DNA of 19,299 nt from Candidatus Hydrogenedentota bacterium (GCA_029554925.1 JAKPUV010000080.1:1-19299); one strand, 5' to 3'; shown: positions 1 to 7,261, counted from the stretch's first letter. The notes: generated by a model not told the origin, from the letters alone. Made by a program: numbers and translations.

Positions 1-1
1 C

Positions 2-148
2 GCCCCCGCAGAGACGCCGGAGGCCGCAAAAACGGTGGAAACCCCCGCCCCCCCCGCCGACACGGCGGACGAGGCCGCCCCGGCCAAGCGCAACCCGAAG
101 CAGATCGGCGGGAAGAAATCCTCTCCGGACGCCGAGGAAGACCGCTGA
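2..148 (+). CDS. C-terminal end of an Ala/Pro/Glu-rich protein (partial)
   Basis: Open from the left window edge (reading frame beginning at base 2) to a TGA at 146-148. The 48 visible residues are rich in Ala, Pro, Glu, Thr and Lys, look disordered, and end in a charged tail (KRNPKQIGG, then KKSS and EEDR). No domain is visible, so function cannot be assigned; it may be the flexible tail of a larger protein that lies mostly outside the window. Its stop overlaps the maf start by one base (TGATG), so the two genes are probably co-transcribed and translationally coupled. GC-rich codon use matches the neighbours. Confidence 0.6.
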   Translation, partial: APAETPEAAKTVETPAPPADTADEAAPAKRNPKQIGGKKSSPDAEEDR

Positions 149-753
149 TGCGGGTGGTGCTGGCCAGCGCGTCCCCCCGCAGGAAAGCCCTGCTCGCCGC
201 CCTCGGCATCCCCGTCGAGGTGCGCGTCAGCCACGCCCCCGAGGTGGACCACGGCCACAACCCGGAGGCCATTGTGACGGCGAACGCCCGCGCGAAGCGT
301 GATGCCATGCTGCCCGGCGTGGAGGGCGGCGCGGTGGTGGTGGCGGCGGACACGCTGGTCTTCCTGGACGGGGAGGTGCTCTCGAAACCCGCCGACCAGA
401 ACGAGGCGCGGGACATGCTCCGGCGGCTGTCCGGGCGCACCCACGAGGTGGTCACGGGCCTGGCCGTGGCGAACACCACGGCGGGGAGCACCGCCGAGGG
501 CAGCGAGACCACCCATGTGACGTTCCGTGACCTGTCGGACGGCGAGATCGCCCGGTTTGTGGAGGTGGTGAACCCTGTGGACCGCGCGGGCGCGTACACC
601 GTGGACGGACCGGGCAGCCTGCTGGTGGCCCGCTACGGGGGCTGCTTCCAGAACGTGCTGGGCCTGCCCATCGTCCGGCTCGACCTGCTCCTGCGCGAGA
701 CCGGCGTCCGCCTCTTCGACCTCATCCGACCGGAACTCGCCCGCTTCCTCTAG
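148..753 (+). CDS. maf: Maf family nucleotide pyrophosphatase (dTTP/UTP-type)
   Basis: A 201-residue protein of normal Maf length. It begins with the family signature SASPRRKALL (about residues 7-16). It has the AADT motif (67-70), a conserved K80-P81, the SGRTHEVVTG segment (95-104), DRAGAY (145-150) and the C-terminal NVLGLP (169-174). Maf proteins hydrolyse non-canonical or excess nucleoside triphosphates to the monophosphate plus pyrophosphate in the cytoplasm. The DRAGAY form, like the DKAGAY of YhdE-type Maf, points to the dTTP/UTP pyrophosphatase subgroup rather than the m7GTP-type YceF subgroup; that subtype is inference. The ATG overlaps the upstream stop by one base. The gene ends just before a short heptad repeat and converges with the MaoC-like gene. 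Confidence 0.93.
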   Translation: MRVVLASASPRRKALLAALGIPVEVRVSHAPEVDHGHNPEAIVTANARAKRDAMLPGVEGGAVVVAADTLVFLDGEVLSKPADQNEARDMLRRLSGRTHEVVTGLAVANTTAGSTAEGSETTHVTFRDLSDGEIARFVEVVNPVDRAGAYTVDGPGSLLVARYGGCFQNVLGLPIVRLDLLLRETGVRLFDLIRPELARFL

Positions 754-788
754 CTAGACCCTAGACCCTAAACCCTATCCCCTAAAGG
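754..788. repeat. Five-unit 7-bp degenerate tandem repeat (CTARACC-like)
   Basis: Immediately after the maf stop, the units read CTAGACC (754), CTAGACC (761), CTAAACC (768), CTATCCC (775) and CTAAAGG (782). They resemble a short CCCTAAA-type array. The last unit contains the stop codon of the convergent MaoC-like gene (782-784). This is A/T-rich and repetitive compared with the surrounding coding DNA. It overlaps a 7-bp inverted repeat that may act as a terminator. Confidence 0.6.
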
Positions 789-792
789 GTTT
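770..792. terminator. Candidate bidirectional terminator between maf and the MaoC-like gene
   Basis: AAACCCT (770-776) and AGGGTTT (786-792) form a perfect 7-bp stem around a 9-base loop. It lies exactly where two convergent genes end; the 3' arm is inside the last codons of the minus-strand gene. The A and T runs are part of the arms, and no clean U-tract follows, so termination is plausible but not strongly supported. Confidence 0.3.
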
Positions 793-1669
793 CCCCCGCC
801 TCCGCCGTGCGGTACTGTCCCTGCATGACCGGCTTGGGATTCTTCCCGCTGTAGACCTCGAAGAGCCGGCTGTCGCCCTCCGTGGCCGCTTTCAGGGACA
901 CCGAACTCCCCATGAGGACCGGCCCCTTGAAGGCCACATCCAGCCGCTGCGGCTTGTCCGCGGGCAGCGCGGGCAGCGTGGAGGCGCATTTCGCCAGGGA
1001 CCACATGCCGTGGATGATGTCGCGCGGGAAGCCGAAGAGCTTCCCGAAGGCCCAGTGCAGGTGGATGGGGTTGTAGTCCCCCGTGATCTTCGCATAGCGG
1101 CGGCCCGTGCTGGCGGCCACCTTCCAGCCGGCCTCGAAGTTGGCCGATTCCAGGGCGCTGAAGCGGAGCTTGGGGGCGCCCTCCTGCGGCTCACCGAAGC
1201 GGCCGCGCACGATGTAGCCGCTGGCGCACTCCCACACCACCGACCCGCCCGCCTCGATCCGGGTGTTCACGTCAAACTCCAGCCCCGCCTTCACCGGGCG
1301 GCCCTCGCCGACCCAGCAGTGGATGTCCAGCGCCTCGTCGGGCCGGACCTGGCGGTGCTGCAGGATGCTGTTCCGCGCATGGATGCCGCCCATCGGCGCC
1401 AGCGGAAACCCGGGGTCCGACAGCATCGCGAAATGCAGCGGCGCGGCCATGATGTAGGGATAGGTCACCGGCACGCCGGCATCGGCGGAAAACCCGCACA
1501 CGGCGCAATAGGCCGCCAGCCGCGAAGCCTCCACGGGGGAACCCTTCCAGTCCGCCGTGGTCTCCGGAAGCGCCTCGCCCGCGTGCAGTTTGTTCCCCCG
1601 CTTCGTGAACACGCGCCAATAAACAGCGCCCATGTTGGGGCGTTCCTGAAAGACAAGCTTGACGGACAT
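782..1669 (-). CDS. MaoC-like double-hotdog acyl-CoA dehydratase
   Basis: A 295-residue protein with two hotdog halves. The C-terminal half carries the hydratase-2 signature around residues 192-203 (Y-A-K-I-T-G-D-Y-N-P-I-H). Asp198 and His203 have the five-residue spacing of the catalytic dyad of R-specific enoyl-CoA hydratases. The N-terminal half (about 1-150) lacks this motif and is probably structural. The overall plan resembles mycobacterial HtdX-like and MaoC proteins that hydrate trans-2-enoyl-CoA to (R)-3-hydroxyacyl-CoA; the actual substrate is unknown. The start is set by a strong purine-rich ribosome-binding site (GGAAGGAAG) about 8 bases upstream. It is separated from the upstream zinc-ribbon gene by a 108-base structured gap, so it may be the distal gene of that operon or have its own control. 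Confidence 0.85.
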   Translation of the reverse strand: MSVKLVFQERPNMGAVYWRVFTKRGNKLHAGEALPETTADWKGSPVEASRLAAYCAVCGFSADAGVPVTYPYIMAAPLHFAMLSDPGFPLAPMGGIHARNSILQHRQVRPDEALDIHCWVGEGRPVKAGLEFDVNTRIEAGGSVVWECASGYIVRGRFGEPQEGAPKLRFSALESANFEAGWKVAASTGRRYAKITGDYNPIHLHWAFGKLFGFPRDIIHGMWSLAKCASTLPALPADKPQRLDVAFKGPVLMGSSVSLKAATEGDSRLFEVYSGKNPKPVMQGQYRTAEAGETL

Positions 1670-1691
1670 GGCGCGCTTCCTTCCTTGTTTG

Positions 1692-1747
1692 CGGGGTATC
1701 GGATTTATTGAAAATCCAAGAAACCGGGATTTGGATAGGATACCCCG
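1692..1747. promoter_or_regulatory. Structured leader/dyad upstream of the MaoC-like gene
   Basis: A perfect 9-bp inverted repeat, CGGGGTATC (1692-1700) and GATACCCCG (1739-1747), encloses an A/T-rich 38-base interior. Inside it GGATTT (1701-1706) and AAATCC (1712-1717) form a second hairpin stacked directly on the outer stem. The element lies in the 5' leader of the MaoC-like gene, ending about 22 bases before its start codon. It could be an RNA leader fold, an operator, or part of a promoter region. No clear -35/-10 pair was found in it. Confidence 0.4.
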
Positions 1748-1751
1748 AAAT

Positions 1752-1764
1752 GCCCCGCCGGGGC
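1752..1764 (-). terminator. Weak candidate terminator after the zinc-ribbon gene
   Basis: Read on the minus strand, a GCCCC-GGC-GGGGC hairpin (5-bp G/C stem, 3-base loop) begins 13 bases after the stop of the zinc-ribbon gene and is followed by only a short ATTT. The tail is poor, so it may only attenuate transcription into the MaoC-like gene. Confidence 0.22.
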
Positions 1765-1777
1765 AACTTTGGCCCGG

Positions 1778-2155
1778 TTACCGCCTGCGGCGGGGGCCGC
1801 GGCCGGAGGCGCCGGGACGCTTGCGGCGGGAGGGGTTGCGGCGGGGCTGTTCCTGTTCGGGGGGCTCGGGATCGGGATGGAGGGCGGCCTGCCGCTCCTT
1901 GCTGCGGCGGACGAGGCGGTCCTGGGCCTCCTCGGCGACGTTGATGCTGCCGCATCGGGGGCAGGCGGAGTGTTCGCCGGAGCCAGTGTCGAGGTAGAGG
2001 TAGCGGCAGTAGGCGCAGCGCCAGAGGTCCTGCTTTTCGAGGACGCGGTGGGCGCGCTGGGTGCCGATCTCGGTCCACACCCACACGGCCACTGCCCCAA
2101 CGAGCAGGAGGAGGCTGTACAGGACAACGGCGGTGGTGAGGGAGATGGTGATCAT
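1778..2155 (-). CDS. Membrane-anchored zinc-ribbon protein of unknown function
   Basis: A 125-residue protein. Residues 3-28 form one hydrophobic, probably membrane-spanning segment. A Cys4 zinc-ribbon-like motif follows: C47-A-Y-C50 and C65-P-R-C68, with a Gly after the second pair. The last third (about 85-125) is Pro/Arg/Lys-rich and probably disordered, ending in a run of arginines. The start ATG overlaps the TGA of the TonB-like gene (ATGA), which indicates translational coupling and fixes the start. No known family was recognised. The topology suggests a single-pass inner-membrane protein with a metal-binding domain. Linkage to exbB, exbD and the TonB-like gene suggests, without proof, an accessory role in that complex. 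Confidence 0.72.
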   Translation of the reverse strand: MITISLTTAVVLYSLLLLVGAVAVWVWTEIGTQRAHRVLEKQDLWRCAYCRYLYLDTGSGEHSACPRCGSINVAEEAQDRLVRRSKERQAALHPDPEPPEQEQPRRNPSRRKRPGASGRGPRRRR

Positions 2156-3015
2156 GGCCGCCCCCCTGCGGGGGCGATGAACAGTACGCCCATCTGGTCG
2201 AGGGCCCCCGCCGCGTCGGGCAGGGGGGCGAAACGGTACTGCGAGACGGCCTCGCGGAGCGCCGCCACCAGGTCCTCGCCGGCCAGTTCGGCGCTCCAGA
2301 CACTGAGCACGCGGCCCTCGGGGTTCACGGTGACGACCAGCTCCACGGGCCAGCGGGCGTCCCGGGTGAGGCGGACGTCCCACAGGCCCTTGACGGGGGG
2401 CGCGAAGAGAAGCTCGCGGCCGGCGGGGGCGCCGTCCCACACGACATAGCCCTCGTAGCCCTCGGCGGGGCGGTGGCGGGCGGCGATCGTCTTGGCGGCG
2501 GCGGCGGGCGGGGCCGCGCCGGGAAAGGCCAGATTGCGGAGGGACTGGCCAAAGTCCTGCAGCTCGCGGCTGAAGACGCCCCAGGTGTCCGTGGGCCGCT
2601 CCTCGGCGAAAACGCGCTCCAGCAGGTCGCCCGCGTCGCCGGCCTCGCTGCGGACCCGCAGGCGCTCCATCTCCCCGGTGCTCAGGGCGGGCAGTTCGAT
2701 CTCCGGAGGGCCGTCGAGGAGGGAATCAGACCCGCGCAGGCGCAGCCCGGACACCGGGGCGCCCTCGTACAGTTCGCGGACGGGGTCGGCGGGGGCGCGG
2801 GGCACCGGGGCCACGGAGACGATTTCGAGCCGGTAGTAGGTGGGGCTGGCGCTGGGGAAATACACGACAACCCGGAAAACGGTCACGAAGGTGAGGTGAA
2901 ACACCAGCGACACGGCGCAGGCGGCCGCGAAACGGCGGCGCGTCCGCCGTGCCGGGTCCGGGCGGGGCGCGTCCGGCGCGGGGGGGCTTCCAGCGCGGGG
3001 CGTCGCGGCGGCCAT
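2152..3015 (-). CDS. TonB-like energy-transducing protein
   Basis: A 287-residue protein. A Pro/Arg-rich cytoplasmic stretch (1-28) leads into one membrane segment (about 29-53). That segment contains SLVFH, giving Ser36-x3-His40, the Ser/His pattern that is conserved and functionally important in the TonB transmembrane helix. The C-terminal 80 residues look like a TonB C-terminal domain: VELVVTVNPEGRVLSVW near 222-238, and a YRFAPLP segment about 28 residues later. The middle (about 60-200) is acidic and helical rather than the usual Pro-Lys spacer, which is unusual. TonB couples the ExbB/ExbD proton channel to outer-membrane transporters. The gene starts one base after the exbD stop. TolA or another TonB/TolA-fold protein is the alternative. 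Confidence 0.72.
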   Translation of the reverse strand: MAAATPRAGSPPAPDAPRPDPARRTRRRFAAACAVSLVFHLTFVTVFRVVVYFPSASPTYYRLEIVSVAPVPRAPADPVRELYEGAPVSGLRLRGSDSLLDGPPEIELPALSTGEMERLRVRSEAGDAGDLLERVFAEERPTDTWGVFSRELQDFGQSLRNLAFPGAAPPAAAAKTIAARHRPAEGYEGYVVWDGAPAGRELLFAPPVKGLWDVRLTRDARWPVELVVTVNPEGRVLSVWSAELAGEDLVAALREAVSQYRFAPLPDAAGALDQMGVLFIAPAGGRP

Positions 3016-3016
3016 G

Positions 3017-3460
3017 TCATTCCTCTGGCGGGTCGGTGTGCTGCGCCGCGATGCCGTAATGCGTGATGCCGAGGTTGTTCGCCATGCCGAGCACGTACAC
3101 CAGCCGCTCCGTCGGGACGTTTTTGTCGGGGCGCACGAGGACCAGCGCGTCGGGGTTGCGGTTTTTCAACTCCAGCAGGACGCGCCGGAGGTCCACCCAG
3201 GAGGTGATCTCCGTGTCGTCGGCGAAGACGGGGCCGCCGCCGTCGGGCCCGCCGGCCCCCACGCCCAGGGTGATGCTGAGGTTCTTCTTCTCCATCTGGG
3301 CGGCGCTCTCGCTCTTGGACAGCTCGATGGGGACGGAGGTCTGGACCACGAAGCTGGAGGAGAGGAGGAAGAAAATGATGAGCTGGAAGGTGACGTCGAT
3401 CATGGGCGTCATGTCCAGCGCGGCGCGCACCTTCCGCTCGCGTTTCCGCTTGATGATCAT
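3017..3460 (-). CDS. exbD: ExbD/TolR family biopolymer transport protein
   Basis: A 147-residue protein from the ATG at 3460, typical of ExbD/TolR. A basic cytoplasmic N-terminus (MIIKRKRERKVR) leads into one transmembrane helix (about 21-40) with the family signature DMTPMIDVTFQLIIFFL. Asp22 corresponds to the essential proton-carrying aspartate of ExbD/TolR. The remainder is the periplasmic domain. I chose this start rather than an in-frame ATG 45 bases upstream because that one would lie inside exbB and add a non-conserved N-terminus; GGGAG lies about 10 bases upstream of the chosen start. It works with ExbB as the proton-driven motor of a TonB or Tol system, and the downstream TonB-like gene favours ExbD. 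Confidence 0.9.
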   Translation of the reverse strand: MIIKRKRERKVRAALDMTPMIDVTFQLIIFFLLSSSFVVQTSVPIELSKSESAAQMEKKNLSITLGVGAGGPDGGGPVFADDTEITSWVDLRRVLLELKNRNPDALVLVRPDKNVPTERLVYVLGMANNLGITHYGIAAQHTDPPEE

Positions 3461-3464
3461 GGCG

Positions 3465-4100
3465 TCAGATCTCCCGGTCGCCGCGGTTCCGGGTGAGCAG
3501 GTCAATGAGCTCGGAGGAGCTGGCCTCCATCTCGACGATCATGCCCTCGACCCGCGACAGGAAGTAGTTGTAGAAGATGACGACGGGGATGGCGACGGCG
3601 AGGCCGGCCGCCGTGGTGAGCAGGGCGTTGCCGATGCCCTCGGCGAGGTCGGAGGGGTTCACCTGGCCGCGCATGTTCTGGATCTTGGCAAAGGCCTTGA
3701 TCATGCCCTGGACCGTGCCCAGCAGGCCGAGCATGGGGGCGACGGTGGCGCAGGTGGCCAGGCCGGAGAGGTAGCGCTCGAGCCGGGGGATCTCGAAGCG
3801 GCCGGCGTCCTCGATGGCCTCGCGGATGTCCTCCTTGGGCCGGTTGTGCTTGAGGATGCCCGCCTTCATGATGCGGGCCACGGGGGCGTCGGTCTCGTCG
3901 CAGATCTCGACGGCCTCCTGGGTCCGGTTCTGGCGGAGCACCTGGCGCATCGTGTCCATGAACTCGCGCGTGTCAATGTCGGCGCGGCGCAGGGAGACGA
4001 ACTTCTCCAGGACGATCGCCAGGGCGATGAGGGAGCACACGAAGATGGGCCACATCAAAATGCCGCCCTGTTCCATGATGGCAATGGGGTCCATGGGCAT
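3465..4100 (-). CDS. exbB: ExbB/TolQ/MotA family proton channel protein
   Basis: A 211-residue inner-membrane protein with three hydrophobic segments (about 13-33, 115-137 and 158-181), the usual ExbB/TolQ plan. The conserved GLATCATVAPMLGLLGTVQGMI (about 113-134; first part GLATCATVAPMLG) and the EGIGNALLTTAAGLAVAIP region (about 154-172) are the MotA/TolQ/ExbB signature. It forms the pentameric channel that harnesses proton-motive force together with ExbD. The start lies 5 bases after the argB stop; a second in-frame ATG two codons later is possible. GGAGG about 12 bases upstream lies inside the end of argB, so translation is coupled to argB. Confidence 0.9.
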   Translation of the reverse strand: MPMDPIAIMEQGGILMWPIFVCSLIALAIVLEKFVSLRRADIDTREFMDTMRQVLRQNRTQEAVEICDETDAPVARIMKAGILKHNRPKEDIREAIEDAGRFEIPRLERYLSGLATCATVAPMLGLLGTVQGMIKAFAKIQNMRGQVNPSDLAEGIGNALLTTAAGLAVAIPVVIFYNYFLSRVEGMIVEMEASSSELIDLLTRNRGDREI

Positions 4101-4105
4101 GGGGA

Positions 4106-4999
4106 TTACTCGCCTCCGTTTCCGGCCGCCACATCGTGGCTGACCAGGGTTCCAAGTCCCTTTTCGGTGAAAATCTCGAGCAGCAGGCTGTGGGGCGTGC
4201 GCCCGTCGATGATGTGGGTGCGGCGCACCCCCGCGTCGAGCGCGCGCAGGCAGGCGTCCACCTTGGGCGCCATGCCCCCGGAGATCACCCCCTGTTTTTT
4301 CAGCGTCTCCACGTCCCGCGAGTGCAGCCGGTGGATCAGGGAGTCCGGGTCGTCCTTGTCGCGCAGCAGGCCCGGCGTGTCTGTGAGGAAGACCAGCTTC
4401 TCCGCCTCGAGGGCCGCGGCGATGTCGCCCGCCGCCGTGTCGGCGTTCACGTTCCAGGTGCGGCCCTCGCGGTCCGTGGCCACGGGCGCGATGACGGGGA
4501 TCATCCCGGCGGCGCACACGGCGCGGATGACCTTGGTGTCCACGGACGTGATCTGGCCGACCAGGCCGATATCCTCGCCGTCCTCCGTGTCCACCCTGCG
4601 GGCGAAGAGCATCTTGCCGTCCTTGCCGCTCAGGCCGACGGCCTCGCCGCCCGCCTGGTTCATCAGGGTGACGATGTCCTTGTTCACCTGGCCGCAGAGC
4701 ATCATCTCCACGACCTCCATGGTGGCCGCGTCGGTGACGCGGAGGCCGCCCGCGGTGAACCGGGACGCGATGTCGAGGCGCTTGAGCATGGCGTTGATGG
4801 CGGGGCCGCCGCCGTGCACCACGATGGGGTTCATGCCGACGTAGCGCATGAGCACGACGTCCTGCGCCGTGCTGGCGCGCAGCGACGGGTCGAGCATGGC
4901 CGCGCCGCCGTACTTGATGACGACGGTCTTCCCCTCGAACTCGCGGATGTAGGGCAGGGCCTCGATCAGCACCTGCGCCTTTTCGATGACTGTCTGCAT
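4106..4999 (-). CDS. argB: N-acetylglutamate kinase
   Basis: A 297-residue amino-acid-kinase-fold enzyme that phosphorylates N-acetyl-L-glutamate with ATP, the second step of arginine synthesis. Visible motifs are KYGGAAM (29-35), VHGGGP (61-66) binding substrate and phosphates, RVTD (87-90) and GQVNK (103-107). The roughly 20-residue helical extension before the first strand (MQTVIEKAQVLIEALPYI) is the element that in known enzymes builds the arginine-inhibited hexamer, so feedback inhibition by arginine is predicted. It starts 12 bases after argJ stops and runs into exbB with a 5-base gap. The C-terminus carries a short Gly/Ala-rich tail after the usual end. Confidence 0.96.
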   Translation of the reverse strand: MQTVIEKAQVLIEALPYIREFEGKTVVIKYGGAAMLDPSLRASTAQDVVLMRYVGMNPIVVHGGGPAINAMLKRLDIASRFTAGGLRVTDAATMEVVEMMLCGQVNKDIVTLMNQAGGEAVGLSGKDGKMLFARRVDTEDGEDIGLVGQITSVDTKVIRAVCAAGMIPVIAPVATDREGRTWNVNADTAAGDIAAALEAEKLVFLTDTPGLLRDKDDPDSLIHRLHSRDVETLKKQGVISGGMAPKVDACLRALDAGVRRTHIIDGRTPHSLLLEIFTEKGLGTLVSHDVAAGNGGE

Positions 5000-5011
5000 G
5001 GGCGTTCCATT

Positions 5012-6220
5012 CTAGCTGCGGTAGTCCGCGTTGATGCTCACATAGTCATGGCTGAGGTCCGAGGTCCACCAGGCCGCGCGGCCCGCCCCCTCGGACAGGA
5101 GAACCCGCACGCGCACCTCGCGCCGCTTCATGCGCGCCGCGGCGTCGGCCTCCTCATAGTCCGTGGGGCGGCCGTCCTGGAAGATGGTCAGCCCCTCCAG
5201 CACGATGCTCATGCCCGAAGGGTCGAAATCCGCCCCGGAATACCCCGCTGCGCAGGCGATGCGGCCCCAGTTGGGGTCCTCGCCGAAGAAGGCGGTCTTG
5301 CAGAGCTGCGACTGTGCGACGCTCCGGGCGACCAGGCGGGCGTCTTCGTCCGTCGCCGCGCCCTCGACAGTGATCTCGATGAACTTGGTCGCGCCCTCGC
5401 CGTCGCGCACGAGCGCCTTCGCCGTCTCGGCGCAGAGCGCCTCCAGCGCCTCCGCGAAGGCGTCAAAGTCCGCCGTGCCCGGCGTGAGGGGCGAGCCGCC
5501 GGCCTGCCCGTTGGCCAGGCAGAGCACCGTGTCGTTGGTCGAGGTGTCGTTGTCCACGCAGATGCGGTTGAAGGTGCGCTCCGTGCAGCGGCGCAGGAGG
5601 GCCTGAAGGTCCGCCGGCGCCAGCGCGGCGTCCGTCGTGATGAAGCACAACATGGTGGCCATGTTCGGCGCGATCATGCCCGAACCCTTGGCAATGGACC
5701 CGATCCGCACCGCGCCGCCGGAAAGCGGCACCTCCACGGCGAACTCCTTGGGCACCGTGTCCGTGGTCATGATGGCGCGGGCGGCGTCCGCCCCGCCCTC
5801 CGGCGAAAGGGCCGCCGCGCAGGCGCGCACGCCCCTCTCCATCCGGTCCATGGGCAGGGGCACCCCGATGACGCCCGTGCTGCACACCAGCACCTCCGTC
5901 ACCGGCACGTCCGCCGCCGACGCCACAAGCGCCGCGATGGACTTCACATCGTCGAGCCCCCGGTCGCCCGTGCAGGCGTTCGCGTTGCCGCTGTTCACAA
6001 ACACGGCCCGGCCCGCGCCGCCGACGCAGACGCCCTGGTCCCACAGCACCGGCGCGGCCTTCACCCGGTTCGTGGTGAAGCAGCCCGCAACGGCCGCCGG
6101 GGCGTCGCTGAGGATGAGCGCGCAGTCCAGCCGCGTGCCCTGGGGGTTCTTGATGCCCGCAGCGGCCGCCCCCGCGCGGAATCCGCGCGGCGCGCACACG
6201 CCCCCGGAAACGCTGTTCAT
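5012..6220 (-). CDS. argJ: Bifunctional glutamate N-acetyltransferase / amino-acid N-acetyltransferase
   Basis: A 402-residue ArgJ. It transfers the acetyl group of N-acetylornithine to glutamate, and in bifunctional members also uses acetyl-CoA. The NSGNANACTG motif is at 76-85. The self-cleavage site sits in KGSGMIAPNMATM (178-190), with Thr189 as the new N-terminal nucleophile after cleavage between Ala188 and Thr189. The C-terminus SHDYVSINADYRS is typical. The ATG overlaps the argC stop (ATGA), so the start is well supported; a longer frame upstream would lie inside argC. Whether it is mono- or bifunctional cannot be told from sequence alone. No argA or argE is in this window. Confidence 0.96.
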   Translation of the reverse strand: MNSVSGGVCAPRGFRAGAAAAGIKNPQGTRLDCALILSDAPAAVAGCFTTNRVKAAPVLWDQGVCVGGAGRAVFVNSGNANACTGDRGLDDVKSIAALVASAADVPVTEVLVCSTGVIGVPLPMDRMERGVRACAAALSPEGGADAARAIMTTDTVPKEFAVEVPLSGGAVRIGSIAKGSGMIAPNMATMLCFITTDAALAPADLQALLRRCTERTFNRICVDNDTSTNDTVLCLANGQAGGSPLTPGTADFDAFAEALEALCAETAKALVRDGEGATKFIEITVEGAATDEDARLVARSVAQSQLCKTAFFGEDPNWGRIACAAGYSGADFDPSGMSIVLEGLTIFQDGRPTDYEEADAAARMKRREVRVRVLLSEGAGRAAWWTSDLSHDYVSINADYRS

Positions 6221-7230
6221 GGGGTCATCCCTCCGAAACGGAGCCCTTCGGACTCGTCGAGGCCGAACATGACGTTGAGGCACTGGAGGGCCATGCCCGC
6301 CGTGCCGCCGACAAGGTTGTCTATGGCGCTGACAATCAAAAGGTTCCCGGTGCGCCGGTCGTGGTGCCAGCCGAAATCGCAGTAGTTCGACGCGCGCACA
6401 TGCTTCACCTCGGGCAGCGCCCCGGGCCCCAGCACCCGCACGAACGGCTCGTCCGCGTAGGCGGCATAGTAGGGCGCGGGGTCAAACTCGCGCTCCGGGC
6501 GCACCGTGATGGTCGAGAGGATGCCGCGCGTCAGCGGCGCGACGTGGGGCGTGAACTGCACCGTCACCCGGTTCAGCAGCTCCTGCTCGATCTCCGGCAC
6601 ATGCTGGTGCACGCCGAGCTTGTAGGCCTTCAGGTTCTCGTTCATCTCCGGGTAGTGAAAGGCCTCGTTCAGCGTGCGGCCCGCGCCGGAAATGCCGGAA
6701 ACGCTGTCCGCCACGATGGGCGTCGCGCCCAGCGGCGCGTCCAGCAGGGGCCGCAGGGGCACGATGAGGCTGATGGGGTAGCACCCCGGCACGGCGACCA
6801 GCTGCGCCCCGCGCAGGGCCTCCCGGTAAAAGGGCACCAGCCCGTAGACCGACTCCGGCAACAGCCCCGCCGCCGTATGCTCCTTCTTGTAATACTGAAG
6901 CCACAGGGCCGGGTCCTTCAGGCGGAAATCCGCGCCGATGTCCAGCACCCGCGCCCCCGCCGCCCGCAGCGCCGCCACGGGCGCCATGGACTGCCCGCCC
7001 GGCACGCCGACAAACACGGCGTCGCACCGCGCCGCCAGACTGTCGGCGTCAAAGGTCTCGAAATGCAGGCCGCACAGCTTGCGGAACGCGGGCAGCACCT
7101 CGCCGACCGCCTCACCGGAGGCGCTGGTCGAGGCCACGGCCACAACCTCCACCCCGGGATGGGCCAACAGCAGGCGGAGCAGTTCGCGTCCGCCATACCC
7201 GGTCGCCCCGACGATGCCCACTCTAATCAC
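6217..7230 (-). CDS. argC: N-acetyl-gamma-glutamyl-phosphate reductase
   Basis: A 337-residue NADPH-dependent reductase that converts N-acetylglutamyl phosphate to the semialdehyde. The N-terminal Rossmann motif is GATGYGG (8-14). The catalytic Cys150 lies in VPGCYP, and His210 lies in HQHVPEIEQ (208-216). The start is a GTG at 7228-7230, because no in-frame ATG precedes the nucleotide-binding motif; the ribosome-binding site is weak (GGGG about 10 bases upstream). It is the first gene of the argC-argJ-argB-exbB-exbD-tonB-like string and lies about 70 bases downstream of a predicted start of transcription. Confidence 0.96.
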   Translation of the reverse strand: MIRVGIVGATGYGGRELLRLLLAHPGVEVVAVASTSASGEAVGEVLPAFRKLCGLHFETFDADSLAARCDAVFVGVPGGQSMAPVAALRAAGARVLDIGADFRLKDPALWLQYYKKEHTAAGLLPESVYGLVPFYREALRGAQLVAVPGCYPISLIVPLRPLLDAPLGATPIVADSVSGISGAGRTLNEAFHYPEMNENLKAYKLGVHQHVPEIEQELLNRVTVQFTPHVAPLTRGILSTITVRPEREFDPAPYYAAYADEPFVRVLGPGALPEVKHVRASNYCDFGWHHDRRTGNLLIVSAIDNLVGGTAGMALQCLNVMFGLDESEGLRFGGMTP

Positions 7231-7244
7231 GGAAAGAACCCCAT

Positions 7245-7261
7245 GGACCCGAAAACGGGCC
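7245..7261 (-). promoter_or_regulatory. Short hairpin in the argC leader
   Basis: On the minus strand GGCCCG and CGGGTCC pair around a TTTT loop (six pairs, one bulged T). It lies in the predicted untranslated leader, ending 14 bases before the GTG start of argC. It could influence translation initiation at the weak ribosome-binding site. No leader peptide or known arginine-responsive element was recognised. Confidence 0.25.

Noticed and set aside
754..792. Telomere or chromosome-end sequence
   Set aside because: Only five imperfect heptads between two intact genes; bacterial coding continues on both sides.
4136..6385. Long + strand open frame opposite argB and argJ (about 750 codons)
   Set aside because: Same shadow effect: the opposite strand encodes argB and argJ with conserved motifs, and the + frame shows no domain.
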